A DNA stretch of 64,000 bases from Paraspadella gotoi (taxonomy: Eukaryota; Chaetognatha). Of this stretch, positions 34,894 through 49,539 are shown piece by piece (the stretch's first letter is position 1; each line of letters starts with the position of its first letter). The position numbers were made by a program, and so were the translations under genes. Under the pieces are notes generated by a model. That model made no database searches. It saw nothing but the letters and a program-made list of their open reading frames with translations, and was not told the DNA's origin. The stretch is from NCBI GenBank assembly GCA_051294375.1, contig CM119263.1, positions 27,096,631 to 27,160,630 of the forward strand, written 5' to 3'.

Positions 34894-34918
34894 NNNNNNN
34901 NNNNNNNNNNNNNNNNNN
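34894..34918. other. Assembly gap (25 N)
   Basis: Run of N within a CT-rich region; flanking sequence repeats (AAGCCCTGAATCATCCCGTC on both sides). Confidence 1.
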
Positions 34919-34919
34919 T

Positions 34920-35010
<91 letters not shown>

Positions 35011-35232
35011 GCCTATAAAAAGCCCTGAATCATCCCGTCGTGAAACTCCGGCTGCTCTTTCTTTCTTTTTTCTTTCTTTCTTTTTTTTAATTTCTTTTTT
35101 CTCGACGTTTCTTTCTTTGGCTCCGTCATAAGCTGCCTCCATTTTGTGGTTCCATAAAATATCGCTTAAGTTTAAGCTATCGCTGTTCCCTAAATGTTTT
35201 AAGCTGGTTTTTTGAAAAACACCCAAATGTGT

Positions 35233-35233
35233 T

Positions 35234-35269
<36 letters not shown>

Positions 35270-35278
35270 GGAGGAGAG

Positions 35279-35331
<53 letters not shown>
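35233..35331. repeat. (GA)n microsatellite
   Basis: GA run of about 98 bp with occasional GGA interruptions. Confidence 0.9.
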
Positions 35332-35336
<5 letters not shown>

Positions 35337-35737
35337 TAGAAACCAGTGGCCACAGATAGTTTGTGGACCGAGAGAGACTGAGATATCCTTTCTAGCTCTC
35401 TCCTATTCTCCCCCGTCAACCTCAGTCAGACTTTGGATCACGAATTCAGTTTGATAGATTCGCTTGCTTGGACTAATTTCCCTCGGTATTTAACCATTTT
35501 CCTACGGCATTTACACTGGCTTTTAACATCAACTTGTACTACATTTATTGATTGATTTATTGATCGATTTCTCTTGGATTATATTTGATTTCTCTACGAT
35601 ATTCTTCTACATTTTCGTCGAGATTTATTGACAGTATAGAGTCAGTGGAGCACGTTGTCGGTTGCTGCGTATATATGCGAGCCTTTCCTGGACCAACTGA
35701 TATTGCTTGGAGCGCGATAGAGAGACGGAACTTCTCT

Positions 35738-35747
<10 letters not shown>

Positions 35748-35811
<64 letters not shown>
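35748..35811. repeat. (GA)n microsatellite
   Basis: GA run with one GGA interruption, followed by a GTTGATGGCCAGAGAT block that recurs after other GA runs at 37020 and 40932. Confidence 0.9.
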
Positions 35812-35813
<2 letters not shown>

Positions 35814-36902
35814 GATGGCCAGAGATCCACTTTTTATGCTTTAACCCTGTTTTTGAGATGGACTCAGAGAGAGAGAGAAAGAAAAAGACAGAAAAGATAT
35901 TCGCGAGAGAGATATTCAACAATGAAGTATAGTAAATTAAGAGTCATGAATTTACACTCATATAGATAATTTCATTCACAGAGTAAAGAAAAGAAAAAGA
36001 AAAATGATTTCATTTCGAAAAAAGAGACTCCTAGAAGTGATAAAGAAAAGAAAAAGATAAGAGTCTACATAATTGTATATAAAAACGAAAAATGATAAAG
36101 GGAAGATTCCAGTGGAGGTGGGATAGAGACTTTCACTTATATTTGAGAGCAATAGAGACATCGGGGTTGAGATTAAGAGAGCTTGAGAAAGCTAGACTGC
36201 CCCGCCTTGCAATAAGACGTTTCTTGAGAGACGAAAGAAGCTCACATAATTATAATTCAATAATCCGTTTTTTGTTTGTAAACTAAGATTCTTCCTGCTG
36301 ATAATATTATCTCGGGCGGGAATTTAACTTGAAGAAAACTATAACATATAATAAAAACATAAAACCGGGCATCCTGCAAACCAGATCTCACAAAAATAAT
36401 ACCATCCTCGGCTAAACATTCTCTTTAACAAAGAGAAAAGAAAACAATCCTAGAGAGAGAAGATAGCTACCGACACCGCGCCAATGTAGCGACGCAGGCA
36501 GAGAGAACGAGGAGAGACCAGCCCGCGAGTTCGGGTTTGCGGGAGGTCCCAAGGGAGAGCGACTCGAGAATGCACGGAGACACTTCGAGATATACGTCAT
36601 GCGAGCAGGGGAGATATACGAAGGAGGATGAAAATATATGAGATGAGTACCCAGCAGAAGTTATATGTTTAGAGGAAAGACTGGATGGACCACAAAATCC
36701 GAGATAGGGGGAAAATGTCACGTGAAGCGGGGGAAGAGGCGAGCAGTCGGTGATTTTTTTATACTTTATGCTTTTTTCTCGACGTTTCTTTCTTTGGCTC
36801 CGTCATAAGCTGCCTCCATTTTGTGGTTCCATAAAATATCGCTTAAGTTAAGCTATCGCTGTTCCCTAAATTGTTAAGCTGGTTTTTTGAAAAACACCAA
36901 AT

Positions 36903-37022
<120 letters not shown>

Positions 37023-37676
37023 GATGGCCAGAGATCCACTTTTTAGCTTTACCCTGTTTTTGAGGATGGACTCAACGGTATTCCGAGTTCAACATGATTA
37101 GTAATCATTGATTACACTCATTATATTTCTCGTAAAAAAAATTTTCATTTCGAAAAACTTCCTGGTGTCTACGATTTTAAAAAATAGTTCCATTTTGACT
37201 TCACTTTTTCAAGCATCGGGTTTTTATGAAAGGTCGCCTCATCTCTTAAACTCATTTCTGGAATTCTCCGCCCATATTCCGGCATCCCACGGCTTTTCTC
37301 CGGCATCCCCCCGACATTCCCCGGCATTCTCTCAAATGCCACGCGCATTCCCGCCGCGCCCCGCGTTCGGTTTGCGGTCCCAAGGCGACTCGAATCCGGG
37401 ACACTTCGAATTACTCATGCGAAGGGAATTCAGTAAAATATTTTATCCCCGGTTTTACTTTGGCCAAAATCCTAGGGGAATGACGTACGGAGCAATCGGT
37501 TATTTTTTTATACTTTATGTATTTCAATGTTTAACCTGTTTTAAGAGTTTTTTTTTATTTAAATAAAATAAAATAAAATTGAATCATTAATTGAAATTAA
37601 AATGTTATGAACTAATTCATAAGAAATTTTAAAATATAACGTTTAAGAACGTTTGTCGTTTGTCGTTATATCAAAC

Positions 37677-37785
<109 letters not shown>

Positions 37786-38502
37786 ATGCGTTATGCCACC
37801 CGTAATAAAACTCAGTTTAGACCGGCGACAAAACAGCCCTACCTAATAAAGCTAAAAATTAAAAGTCACATAAAAAAAATGAAAACAAAAAAAGTCGCTC
37901 GAATTCAATCGTCGCCCCAGAGTCGAAATATGCAAATGAGTTTAAAGCTCGCGACTCTGTCTCTATTCCGCTCATGGCGGCAATTAAAGCGAAAGTCGTC
38001 TTCGTTCTTTTCAACAAAAGGGAATCGAATGTTTGAAACTCGAGAGTCGAAAACCGCAGAGTTAAGCGATTCTATTGTCATACGGTTTCTCTGTTTGTCG
38101 GTCTCCTTGACGACGACGAACCAATGAGACGCCTCACAAAATGGCCAACATTATTAGGTCCCTCTCCAACGCAGAGACAATCCTTCTCGTTTTTTCTCTT
38201 TTTATTTATATTTTTTATTCGCGAGTCGCGGAAAGAAAAAAAAGTTAATTCTTAACCGTTTGAAAGCCGGGCGAAAGTGGCCGTTAAGGGGCTGCGGGGT
38301 TTGCGGCAGCGCCTTTTGTCAAAGCCAAATGACTGCATAACAAAGAATCTGTTGCTGAGTCACGTGATCAGAGCCTGGCAAAGACGGAGAAGTGAAAAGG
38401 AGGGAAAAGGGGAGTGAAGATGGGTGTTGTGGATTCTGGGTGAATAGAAAGTGAGACGATGGGGTGAGAAAGTGAATAAGCGAATAAAAAGAATTAATGT
38501 CG

Positions 38503-38539
38503 ATGATGATGATGATGATGATGATGATGNNNNNNNNNN
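38503..38539. repeat. (GAT)n run ending in a 10-N gap
   Basis: GAT units to 38529, then ten N (38530-38539). The parallel copy at 42449-42550 has a longer interrupted GAT run. Confidence 0.95.
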
Positions 38540-40384
38540 AGCGATCTCTCTTGCACCAGCGAAACCTTTTCTTCAAATTCATAATCGAGAGGAAAGAGGA
38601 GGCGAAGACAATTCGTCTGAATCTTTTGTTTTAAAGTCAAGTTTGTATATTTGTTTGTATGATTTCACCGGTTCGTATTTATCCTCATCTTGTCCTTTTA
38701 TTGTCTCATTGTTTAGACTCAGCATGATTTGTCATTGTCATTCTTAAAAAAAAGAGAGAGATGATCCTTTTTTTCGCCCTTTTCTTTTATCACTCTTTAA
38801 AAAGTTCCTGTTGCCATTTTCTTTCTTTGTTTATTTTTCTCTCGCTCTTTCTCTCTCTAAATTTCTTTTTACTTTCTTTCTCTTCTCTTTCTGAACTGAG
38901 TCCCTATTTTAATAACTCTCTAATCCCGCGCCACTTCTTACCTCGTCCGTCCAATTAAACGCTTTACGACACCTGTGGCTTAGATTCGATCGCGCCTCCC
39001 CTCCTCCGGCTCTACTTTCGTTCCATCGCATTCGTATTAAGCCTTCAAAGTTCCATTAGGCATTTCTAATTGTTTGTTATGCTCTCTCCTCTTTCTCTCT
39101 CTCATCTCTCTCTCCCACTCTCTCCCTCTCTCTTTCTCTCTCTCTCTCTCTAAGATCATCTCTCTCTCTCTCTGCCCTCTCTCTCCATAACACCATCCGA
39201 TTTTTCATTTCAAACACCTGATTCATTTTTTTTCATCGATCTTACAACGATGATTCGCTGATTCGAATGATTCAAGCTTGAATTCGGCTCGACGCCGTAT
39301 GAATTTGATTATTGTGGGCGTCCGCCGGCAGGAGGGGGCGGCAGCCAGTTGCGAACATTGGATTCTGTGCAAGGTGGAAATAGCAAACGGTAGTAAGCGG
39401 GGGGTGGGGGCGTTTGTATGGTCGACAACAGCCTCGGGCGCCTGTGGCGGCGCAGTTCTGGCGCGTGGACGCGGTGTAAAATACCGCCACAGGAAATCCC
39501 GGGCAAGACATTACTCAGGTTCTCTCTGGCCCGAGAGGAGTCTGATTAAACTGCTACCATAGTGAACAGAGAGAGAGCGCGCGAGTAGTGGGGGCATAGG
39601 CGTTTTGTCGTAGCGTACCCTGAGAAGGTTGAGTGTTCAGATAAGTAGGGCTCACCACTTAATGACAACAGTTGGGTTTGCCCTTGATGCCCATTGGAAT
39701 GGGATTCTCACTGTTTCTTTGGGAGGCTTCCGACCCTCAGGTGACGCCTCCTGTAAGTGTTTTTTTTATGGCTCTCTTGTTGAAGCAGATTATGTCATGT
39801 TATCTTCAAAAATGAAAAAAAAGAAATAGTGGTGATTTTTTAAGAAGCGTGCGGTTCCTAAAAACCTCTCTCTCGCTCTCTTTTTTGCCTTGCTCCTCTC
39901 TTTCTCTCTCTCTCCTTCCTCTTTATGAAAAACAAAACGTCTCGCTCTCTAATATCTCCTTCCTCCCGCGGAGAGGAGGGCGTTTCATCGAGGACGAGGA
40001 ATTTGAAATATCCCGCATTCCATTTCGCCCCTTCATTTTTCTGTTTGTCACTCTCCTTTCTCTTTTCTATCTCTCCTCTCTCTCTCTCTCGTCTCTCCTC
40101 TTTCTCTCTCTCTCCTCTCTCTCTCCTCTCTCTCATCTCTCTCTCGCCGCTATAAAAGCCCTGAAATCAATCCCGTCTGAAACTTCCCGGCTGCCTCTTT
40201 CTTCTATTTTTCTTTCTTTCTTTTTTTAATTTCTTTTTCCCTCGACGTTTCTTTCTTTGGCTCGTCAATAAGCTTGCCTCTCATTTTGTGGTTTCCATAA
40301 AATATCGTTAGTTAAGCTATCGCTGTTCCCTAAATTTGTTAAGCTGGTTTTTTTGATTAAAAACACCAAATGTTGAGAGAGAGA

Positions 40385-40415
<31 letters not shown>

Positions 40416-40860
40416 AAGAGAGAGAAGAAGAGAGAGAGAGAGAGAGAGAGTGAGTAGAACCAGTGGCCACAATAGTTTGGTGGACCGAGAGAGACTGAGA
40501 TATCCTTCTAGCTCTCTCCTATTCTCGCCCCGGTCAACCTCAGTCAGCCTTTGGATCACGAATTCAGTTTGATAGATTTCCGCTTGCTTGACTAATTTCC
40601 CTCGACGTATTTAACCATTTTCCTACGGGCATTTACACTGGCTTTTACAATCACACTGTACTACATTTATTGATTGATTATGATCCGATTTCTCTTGGAT
40701 TATATTTGATTTCTCTTAGCGATTTCTTCTACATTTTTCTGAGATTTTATTGACAGTAATAGAGTCAGTGGAGCCTTGTCGGTTGCGGTAATATAGCCGA
40801 GCTTTCTGGGAACCAACTGATATTGCTTGGAGCGGCAATAAGAGAGACGGAACTTCTCTA

Positions 40861-40861
40861 C

Positions 40862-40932
<71 letters not shown>
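40861..40932. repeat. (GA)n microsatellite in copy B
   Basis: Counterpart of 35748-35811 and 36906-37020. Confidence 0.9.
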
Positions 40933-40934
<2 letters not shown>

Positions 40935-41637
40935 GATGGCCAGAGATTCCACTTTTTTAGCCTTTACCCACTGTTTTGAGGATGGACTCAACGGTATTTT
41001 CGAGTTCAAAAACATGATTAAGTAATCATTGATTACACTCATTATATTTTCTCGTAAAAAAAAAATTTTAATTTCGAAAAACTTCCTGGTGTCTAACGAT
41101 TTTTAAAAAATAGTTCCACAATTTTGACTCTTCCTTTTCAAGCATGGCGGTTTTTATGAAAAGGTCGCTCATCTCTTAAACTCATTTCTTTCTGGAAATT
41201 CTCCGCCCATATTCCGCATCCCAGATACGGCTTTCTCCGGCATCCCTCGACATTTCCGGCATTTCTCTCAAATGCCACGACGCGGCTTCCGCCCCTCCGC
41301 CGCGCCCCGCGTTCGGTTTGCGGTCCCAAGGCGACTCGAATCCCGGACAGCTTTCGAATTACTCATGCGAAGGGGAAATTCAGGTAAATATTTTATTCCC
41401 GCGTTTTACTTTGAAACCAAAATCCTAGGGGATGAACGTACGGAGCAATCGGGTTATTTTTTTTATACTTTATGGTATTTTCAATGTTTTAACCCCCTGT
41501 TTTAGAAGTTTTTATTTAAATAAAATAAAATAAAATTGAAATCATTAATTGAAATTAAAAATGTTATGAACTAATTCATAAGAAATTTAATATAACGTTA
41601 AGAACGTTTGTCGTTTGTCGTATATCAAACTAATTTC

Positions 41638-41640
41638 TCT

Positions 41641-41684
<44 letters not shown>

Positions 41685-41702
41685 CCTCTCTCTCTCTCTC
41701 TT
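41638..41702. repeat. (CT)n microsatellite in copy B
   Basis: Counterpart of 37679-37783, shorter and with single-base breaks. Confidence 0.9.
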
Positions 41703-42448
41703 CATGCGTTAATGCCTACCCGTAATAAAACTCAGTTTAGAACCGGCGACAAAAACAGCCCTATAATAAAGCTAAAAATTAAAGTCATACATAAAAAAAA
41801 ATGAAAACAAAAAAAGCTCGCTTCGAATTCAATCGTCGCCCCAGAGTCCGAAATAATGCAAATGAGAGTTTTAACAGCTGCGAAATCTGTCTCTATTCCG
41901 CTCATGGCGGCAATTAAAGCGAGTCGTTTCGTTCTTTTCAAACAAAAGGAATCGAATGTTTGAAACTGAAGAGTCGAAACCGCAGAGTTAAGCGATTCTA
42001 ATTGTTCCCATAACGGTTTCTCCTGTTTGTCGTCTCCTTGGACGAACGACGATCCAATGAGACGCCTCACACAAAATGCCAACATTATTAGGTCCTCCTC
42101 CGCAGAGACCAATCCTTCTCGTTTTTCTATCTTTTAATTATATTTTTTATTTCCGAGTCGCGGAAAGAAAAAAAGTTAATTCTTAAACCGTTTGTGAAAG
42201 CCGGGCGAAAGTGGCCGTTAAGGGCTCGTGCGGGGTTTGCCGGGCAGCGCTTTTGTCCACAAGCCAAATTGACTGCATAACAAAGATCCTGTTGCTGAGT
42301 CACGTGATCAAGAGGCCTGGCAAAGACGGAGAAGTGAAAAGGAGGGAAAAGGGAGTGAAGATGTGGGTGTTGTGGAGTTCTGGGTGAATAGAAAGTGAGA
42401 CGATGGGGTGGAGAAAGTGAATAAGCGAAATAAAAAGAAATTAAATGG

Positions 42449-42450
42449 TC

Positions 42451-42483
<33 letters not shown>

Positions 42484-42560
42484 ATGAATGATGAGATGAT
42501 GATGATTGATGATGATGAATGATGATGATGATGATGAGATGATGAAGATGAGATGATGCC
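42449..42560. repeat. (GAT)n microsatellite in copy B
   Basis: GAT repeat with scattered extra A or G bases, the kind of noise expected from unpolished reads. Confidence 0.9.
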
Positions 42561-42674
42561 ATAGTAAGGAATGATTCGATCGACAGCCAAGGAAGATGAA
42601 GGAATCGAGATGGTTGATGTAGTAGTTGATGATCCGTGTGAAAGGCATAAAGCCTCCGAGTCAACGAGCGAGAG

Positions 42675-42708
<34 letters not shown>

Positions 42709-42926
42709 GGAGGAGAGAGAGGAGAGAGAGCACCCTCTCTTGCACCAGCGACAAACCTTTTCTTGCATAATTCAATATCGATGATGAGAGAGGCGAAGAC
42801 AATTCGTCTGAAATCTTTTGTTTTACTAAAGTCAATTTGTATATTTGTTTGTATGATTTTCACGCGGTTCTATTTATCCTCATTTGTCCTCATTGTTTAG
42901 ACTCTAGCATGATTTGTCATTGTCAT

Positions 42927-42928
<2 letters not shown>

Positions 42929-42957
<29 letters not shown>

Positions 42958-43374
42958 GACAAAATCAAACAACAAAATCAAATCAAAAATCAAATCAAAA
43001 ACATTGTCATTCTTTACTGTTGGAAAATAAACCATTCTCGGATGCTAAATATTTTTGTAAAAATTCCTGGCCATNNNNNNNNNNNNNNNNNNNNNNNNNC
43101 TGCCACAAGGTCATATTTTTTTTGAAGAGAGTATATGATTATCATTATCATTATTATTTCATGTAGAATCACAACGTCTATGGCCTAATCAGGATGCCTG
43201 ACCAAAATTAACGGAGAAAGTCCATAATAACTAAAGAAAATTAACCACGAAAAAGAAGAAAATAACTTGACCTGATTTACTTTGAAAACATTTTCATATA
43301 TAAATTTTGAATGCGATATACTTTTGCCAATATTTATTTAAAAAAGAGGGTTGAAAATATGTGTAGCTTTAAAT
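42929..43374. other. Junction region with poly-T, CAAATC repeats and a 25-N gap
   Basis: About 28 T (42929-42957), short CAAAATCAAA repeats, then N at 43075-43099. Nothing else supported. Confidence 0.6.
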
Positions 43375-43479
43375 TCAACGCCGACAAACTCTGATGGAAG
43401 CAACAGGAAATCATCGCCACGTCGACGATGACGTCATCTCCTGGAATCGAAACCGCCGCGGGAGACGAAAATGACGCCG

Positions 43480-45669
43480 ATCCACGGGGCGTCGAAGCGC
43501 CGTAGAGAGCCTGGAAAAGCGGCGTCACTCTCTTTTGTACAAACGCGCGCCGATTGAGCGCCAATTTTAAAGTATCGCGCCGCTAGCGCCGTCAACGCTC
43601 ATCACCGTCAGCCAGGGTGGCGCCGTCATTGACGCCTTGACGCCACGCGGAGAGAAAACCGGAAATCCGCGTGAGGTGACGTCAATCGAGAGTCAACGTC
43701 GCGATGGTCGAGAAGAGAGAAGTGAGAAGAGAAGTGAAAATAGAAAAGTGAAACAAAGAAAAAGTAGAAGCGTGACAAAAAAAAAAATAGAAAAGAGGAG
43801 AAGAGGAGAGAACATGAGGATCGAATGAGAGAGAGAATGAAATTGAAGAAGAGGCGAAAAAAAAAGGTTAAGAGAAGATAGAAGGAGAACGAAAGAGAAG
43901 AACGTAAGGGAACAAGAAAGATAAGAAGAGAGAACAGAGAAAAGATGGTATAAGAGGAAGAGGAAAGATAAAAAATAGAAGAAGAATATGAAATAAGATG
44001 AAAAAAAGAGTAGAAGAAGATCAGGAGAGAAGAAGAACGGAAGAGTAGAAAAAAAAGAAAAAAAAGAAACGAATAGAAAAAGAGAAGCGAACGAGACTCG
44101 TCGTCGATGATTGGATTTTCATGCGCGTCTCTGCCTTTTTTTAAATTTTTGACGCGAGACAGGCACGCCCACCGCGTTGAAGAGAGAGCAACCAGAGAAG
44201 AGGAGAGTGAAGGAACTGAAGTGAGCAGAGAGAGAAGAGAAGAGAGAGGTGAGAGGAGAGAGAAGGAGGAAAGACTAGAAGAGAGGGAGCAGAGAAAGAG
44301 AGAGAGGAGAGAGAGAGCAAGAGAGACGCGTCGTCGCTTAGGTTTTTGACGTTCTCTCTAATCATCTGTGGTCGACGTCTCCACGCGGAAAGTGTCCTTT
44401 TTCCTGCGCGTCACGATATTCCCCCATTCCCTAATCGGCTATATAGTACGCGGACCGGGGTTGGACGGACGTACGAGAGTCGTGTCAGTACAGTCGAGAT
44501 GATCGAGCCCGAGTCAAACGCGAGTTGTGCGCGGCGGATTGAGAAGGCCAGCCGGAAAGGAGAGCTACTTTCCACCCTCGGAATGTTCCCGAGTGCGTTC
44601 GGATGTATCTTCTTAATATCAGACTTGACGGATTGGGACCAAAGAAAAAAGGTAATGTAGGTATCATCTGCAATCATCTTCTCTCTTCCTACTACGTTTC
44701 TCTTCTCATTCTTTTATCTCCTCCAAGAATCTCATTACGGCTCGTCAGACACGGAATGCCTTCTCTCTCCCATCTCTCTCCGTCTCATCCACGATCTCAC
44801 CATCAAATGTCTCTGCATTCGTCTGGGTGCACTATATTATATTCACTTCTCTTTTTTTATTAATACGAACGTCCCACGAAGTAATCGAGTCCAAAAACAA
44901 ACGGAGGGCGAAATTGGATTTTCAACACAACCTCACTCTTTTTGCTTCTTCCAACCTTCTCCGCCTCTTATCATGCTTCTTCTCAGCTTCATGCTATTAC
45001 TAAAGGATTGCAACTCAAAAATACCGAGAAAGAAAGAATGAAAGAAACAGAAAGAAGAACGAAAAAAGAAACGCAAACGAAAAAAAAAAAGAAAGAAAGA
45101 AAGGAGGAGGAGAAAGAAAGCTAAAGAAAGAAAGAAAAGAAAGAAAGAAAGAAAAAACCTCAAATAAAAAGACAAGGAAAGAAAGAAAGAAAGAAAAGAA
45201 AGAAAAAGAAAGAATAGAAAAAGGAAAGAAGAAAGAAAAGACAAGAAAGCGAATAAAAGAAAGAACTCCCAAGAGAAAGCAGAAAAGAACCAAACATAGA
45301 AAGAAAAGAAAAAAAAGAAAGAAAGAAAGAAAGAAAGAAAGTAAAGACAAGAAAGAAAAGGAAATGCATAGCACAGAATGCAAATCAGCGTCACACGGAG
45401 AAGATGATTTACACGTCGCAGCGTAAAGTCGTCCAGTCGGCGAGAATGGATGAATTTTTTTTCCGTCCGTTCGTCGACGAAGACGGATGTTGCTACTTTT
45501 GGGGAATGCTTGCCATGGGAAGACCCACCGAGGTTTTGTTGATAACGTGTTGCTCGTGAGTCGTCTATCGTAGAGCTCGCATCCATTGTTTTTTATTGCG
45601 AAGCATCCATGCAACAAGAGAGAAGAGGAGGAGGAGGAGAGAGCAGAAATAGAGAGAGGAGAGAGAGAG
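43480..45669. repeat. Near-duplicate block, copy 1
   Basis: From about 44150 to 45340 it is essentially identical to 46982-48167. The part before (43480-44150) matches 46285-46980 with many indels. Purine-rich GAAAG arrays fill 45030-45350. A donor-like AAAAAAG then GTAATG near 44651 parallels AAAAAG then GTATGT near 45933. No protein recognised. Confidence 0.8.
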
Positions 45670-45694
45670 NNNNNNNNNNNNNNNNNNNNNNNNN
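45670..45694. other. Assembly gap (25 N)
   Basis: Gap within a GA repeat. Confidence 1.
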
Positions 45695-45941
45695 AGAGAG
45701 AGAGAGAGAGAGAGACGTCGCTTAGTTTTTGACGTCTCTCTAATCATCTTTGTCGACGTCTCACCGGAAGTGTCGCTTTTCCGCGCGTCACGTTTCCCCC
45801 TTGACGCGACGGTTGACGACTACGAGCTCGTTCGAGTCGAAGGAGCCGAGACGGAGTTGTCGGCGCCGGAAAGGAGAGCTTTTCTCGGAATTTCCGGCGG
45901 GAATTATCGACTTGCGTTTTGGCCAAGAAAAAGGTATGTAG

Positions 45942-46052
<111 letters not shown>

Positions 46053-46284
46053 GTCTCTCTTCTCTTCTATTTTTTCCTCTCTTTTTTTACGATCCCAGAA
46101 GTAATGAGCCAAAACGGAGGGCGAATTGGATTTCACCCACTCTTCCTTCCAATTCTCCCTCTTCATCTCTCTCGCTATTATCAAGGATTGAAACTCAAAA
46201 AAATACGAGAAAGAAAGAATGAAAGAAAGAAAGAAAGAAAGAAAAACAGAGAGAGAGGAGAGAATGTACAAACGCTGTCGCGGC

Positions 46285-48167
46285 GATTTTGAGCAGCATT
46301 TAAAAAGATTAATCGCGCCGCTAGCCGCCGTCAACGCTGCATCACCTTGTCAGTCCAGGGTGGCGCCGATCATGACGGGCCATTGACCACCGCCACGCGG
46401 AGAGAAAACTCGAGAAATGCCGCGTTGAGGAGTGACGGTCTAAATAACGAGGAGTCAGAACAGGTCGCGAATCGGTCGACTGAAGGAGAGAAGTGAGAAG
46501 GAGAAGTGAAAATAGAAAAATAGTGAAACAAGAAAGAAAATAGTAGAGAGCGTGCACACAAAAAAAAAAAATTAGAAAAGCAGAGGAGCAAGAGGAGCGA
46601 ACATAAGCTCGGATCGAAGAGAGAGAGACTCGAAATTGAAGAAGAGGACGAGAAAAAAAAAATAGGTTAAGGAGACAGATAGAACAGGGAGAACGAAAGA
46701 GAAGCAACGTAAGGGAAGCAAGAAAAGATAAGAAGAGAGACAGAGAAAAGATGGTATAAAGAGGAAGAGGAAAGATATAAAATAGAAGAAGATATGAATT
46801 AAGATTGAAAAAAGAGTAGAAGAAGATCTAGACGAGAGAAGGAACGAGACGGAGAGTATGAAAAAATGAAAAAGAAGAAAAAAAAAAAAGCAAACGAATA
46901 GATAAAAGAGAAGCGAGCACGAGACTCGTCGTGCGATGATTGGATTTTCAATGCGCGTCCTCTGCCTATTTTTTAAATTTTTGACGCGAGACAGGCACGC
47001 CCACCGCGTTGAAGAGAGAGCAACCAGAGAAGAGGAGAGTGAAGGAACTGAAGTGAGCAGAGAGAGAAGAGAAGAGAGAGGTGAGAGGAGAGAGAAGGAG
47101 GAAAGACTAGAAGAGAGGGAGCAGAGAAAGAGAGAGAGGAGAGAGAGAGCAAGAGAGACGCGTCGTCGCTTAGGTTTTTGACGTTCTCTCTAATCATCTG
47201 TGGTCGACGTCTCCACGCGGAAAGTGTCCTTTTTCCTGCGCGTCACGATATTCCCCCATTCCCTAATCGGCTATATAGTACGCGGACCGGGGTTGGACGG
47301 ACGTACGAGAGTCGTGTCAGTACAGTCGAGATGATCGAGCCCGAGTCAAACGCGAGTTGTGCGCGGCGGATTGAGAAGGCCAGCCGGAAAGGAGAGCTAC
47401 TTTCCACCCTCGGAATGTTCCCGAGTGCGTTCGGATGTATCTTCTTAATATCAGACTTGACGGATTGGGACCAAAGAAAAAAGGTAATGTAGGTATCATC
47501 TGCAATCATCTTCTCTCTTCCTACTACGTTTCTCTTCTCATTCTTTTATCTCCTCCAAGAATCTCATTACGGCTCGTCAGACACGGAATGCCTTCTCTCT
47601 CCCATCTCTCTCCGTCTCATCCACGATCTCACCATCAAATGTCTCTGCATTCGTCTGGGTGCACTATATTATATTCACTTCTCTTTTTTTATTAATACGA
47701 ACGTCCCACGAAGTAATCGAGTCCAAAAACAAACGGAGGGCGAAATTGGATTTTCAACACAACCTCACTCTTTTTGCTTCTTCCAACCTTCTCCGCCTCT
47801 TATCATGCTTCTTCTCAGCTTCATGCTATTACTAAAGGATTGCAACTCAAAAATACCGAGAAAGAAAGAATGAAAGAAACAGAAAGAAGAACGAAAAAAG
47901 AAACGCAAACGAAAAAAAAAAAGAAAGAAAGAAAGGAGGAGGAGAAAGAAAGCTAAAGAAAGAAAGAAAAGAAAGAAAGAAAGAAAAAACCTCAAATAAA
48001 AAGACAAGGAAAGAAAGAAAGAAAGAAAAGAAAGAAAAAGAAAGAATAGAAAAAGGAAAGAAGAAAGAAAAGACAAGAAAGCGAATAAAAGAAAGAACTC
48101 CCAAGAGAAAGCAGAAAAGAACCAAACATAGAAAGAAAAGAAAAAAAAGAAAGAAAGAAAGAAAGAA
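46285..48167. repeat. Near-duplicate block, copy 2
   Basis: Second copy of 43480-45340. Identity is essentially complete from 46982, but noisy with single-base indels before that point, an abrupt change in similarity that suggests a patched assembly. Confidence 0.8.
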
Positions 48168-48192
48168 NNNNNNNNNNNNNNNNNNNNNNNNN
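48168..48192. other. Assembly gap (25 N)
   Basis: Gap within a GAAA repeat. Confidence 1.
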
Positions 48193-48227
<35 letters not shown>

Positions 48228-48411
48228 AATGCTCACGAATGCAAATCAGCGTCACGGAGATGATTTACGTCGCGCGTCGTCTCCGTCGCGAGATGAAATT
48301 TTTTTTCCGTCCCTTGTCGCCACGTGTTGCTACTTTTGAGTTGCCATGGAGACCGAGTTTGTTGATCGTTGCTTGAGTCGTCTTCGTGAGCTCCCATTTT
48401 TTTTTATTGCG

Positions 48412-48436
48412 NNNNNNNNNNNNNNNNNNNNNNNNN
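48412..48436. other. Assembly gap (25 N)
   Basis: Gap following a TTTTTTATTGCG motif that also ends the related block near 45600. Confidence 1.
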
Positions 48437-48857
48437 AGCCAGGGCGCGCTCGAGCAGTTTTTCTTTCTTTTTTGTTTCCCTCATTCGTTGCTCTTTTTTT
48501 CCTCTTCCTCCTCTTCTCCTCCTCCTCCCCTTCGCTCATGATTCATCATCCGTTTGTTCGTTTTGGAGACATATTTGTTTCATGAGGATTTGATGCCTCG
48601 ATTCACTCCCCACTCTCTCCTACCATCTCTCTCTCCTCTCTCTCTGCCTCTCTCGCCACCGCCCCCTTACCCTTCCCTACTCGCGATCAAATGCTGCGGA
48701 AAAAAAACAAAAGTTCGTCGACTTTGAAACCGAAAAACATCCGTTGCCTGGCAACGAGGCGACGGAACAAAAACAAAGAGAAAATAAAAACACTGCCCGG
48801 GGAGAGAAAGTGAGGGATCGGCGGCTGTGGAGGGATAAAACAACGCGCCTTTGTTGC

Positions 48858-49369
<512 letters not shown>

Positions 49370-49539
49370 GGTATTTAAATCTATGCGACATGTGGTTCGG
49401 AATATCGCTAATGTAAATAGGCGCCTGACCATTGCATGGTTTTTAGATTGGAAAAAATGTACGTTGGAAAAGAAAAGGAGAAAGAAAAGAAGAAAAAAAA
49501 GGAAAAGAAATCCGATTCCGAGGAAGAATATGTTTATGA

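Larger units (their letters stand above)
38758..42940. repeat. Copy B of the multi-kilobase near-duplicate block
   Basis: Second, slightly more error-rich version of 33320-38757. Short frames (for example a Gly-rich one near 33821 in copy A) are frameshifted between copies, so none is supported as a gene. Confidence 0.85.
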
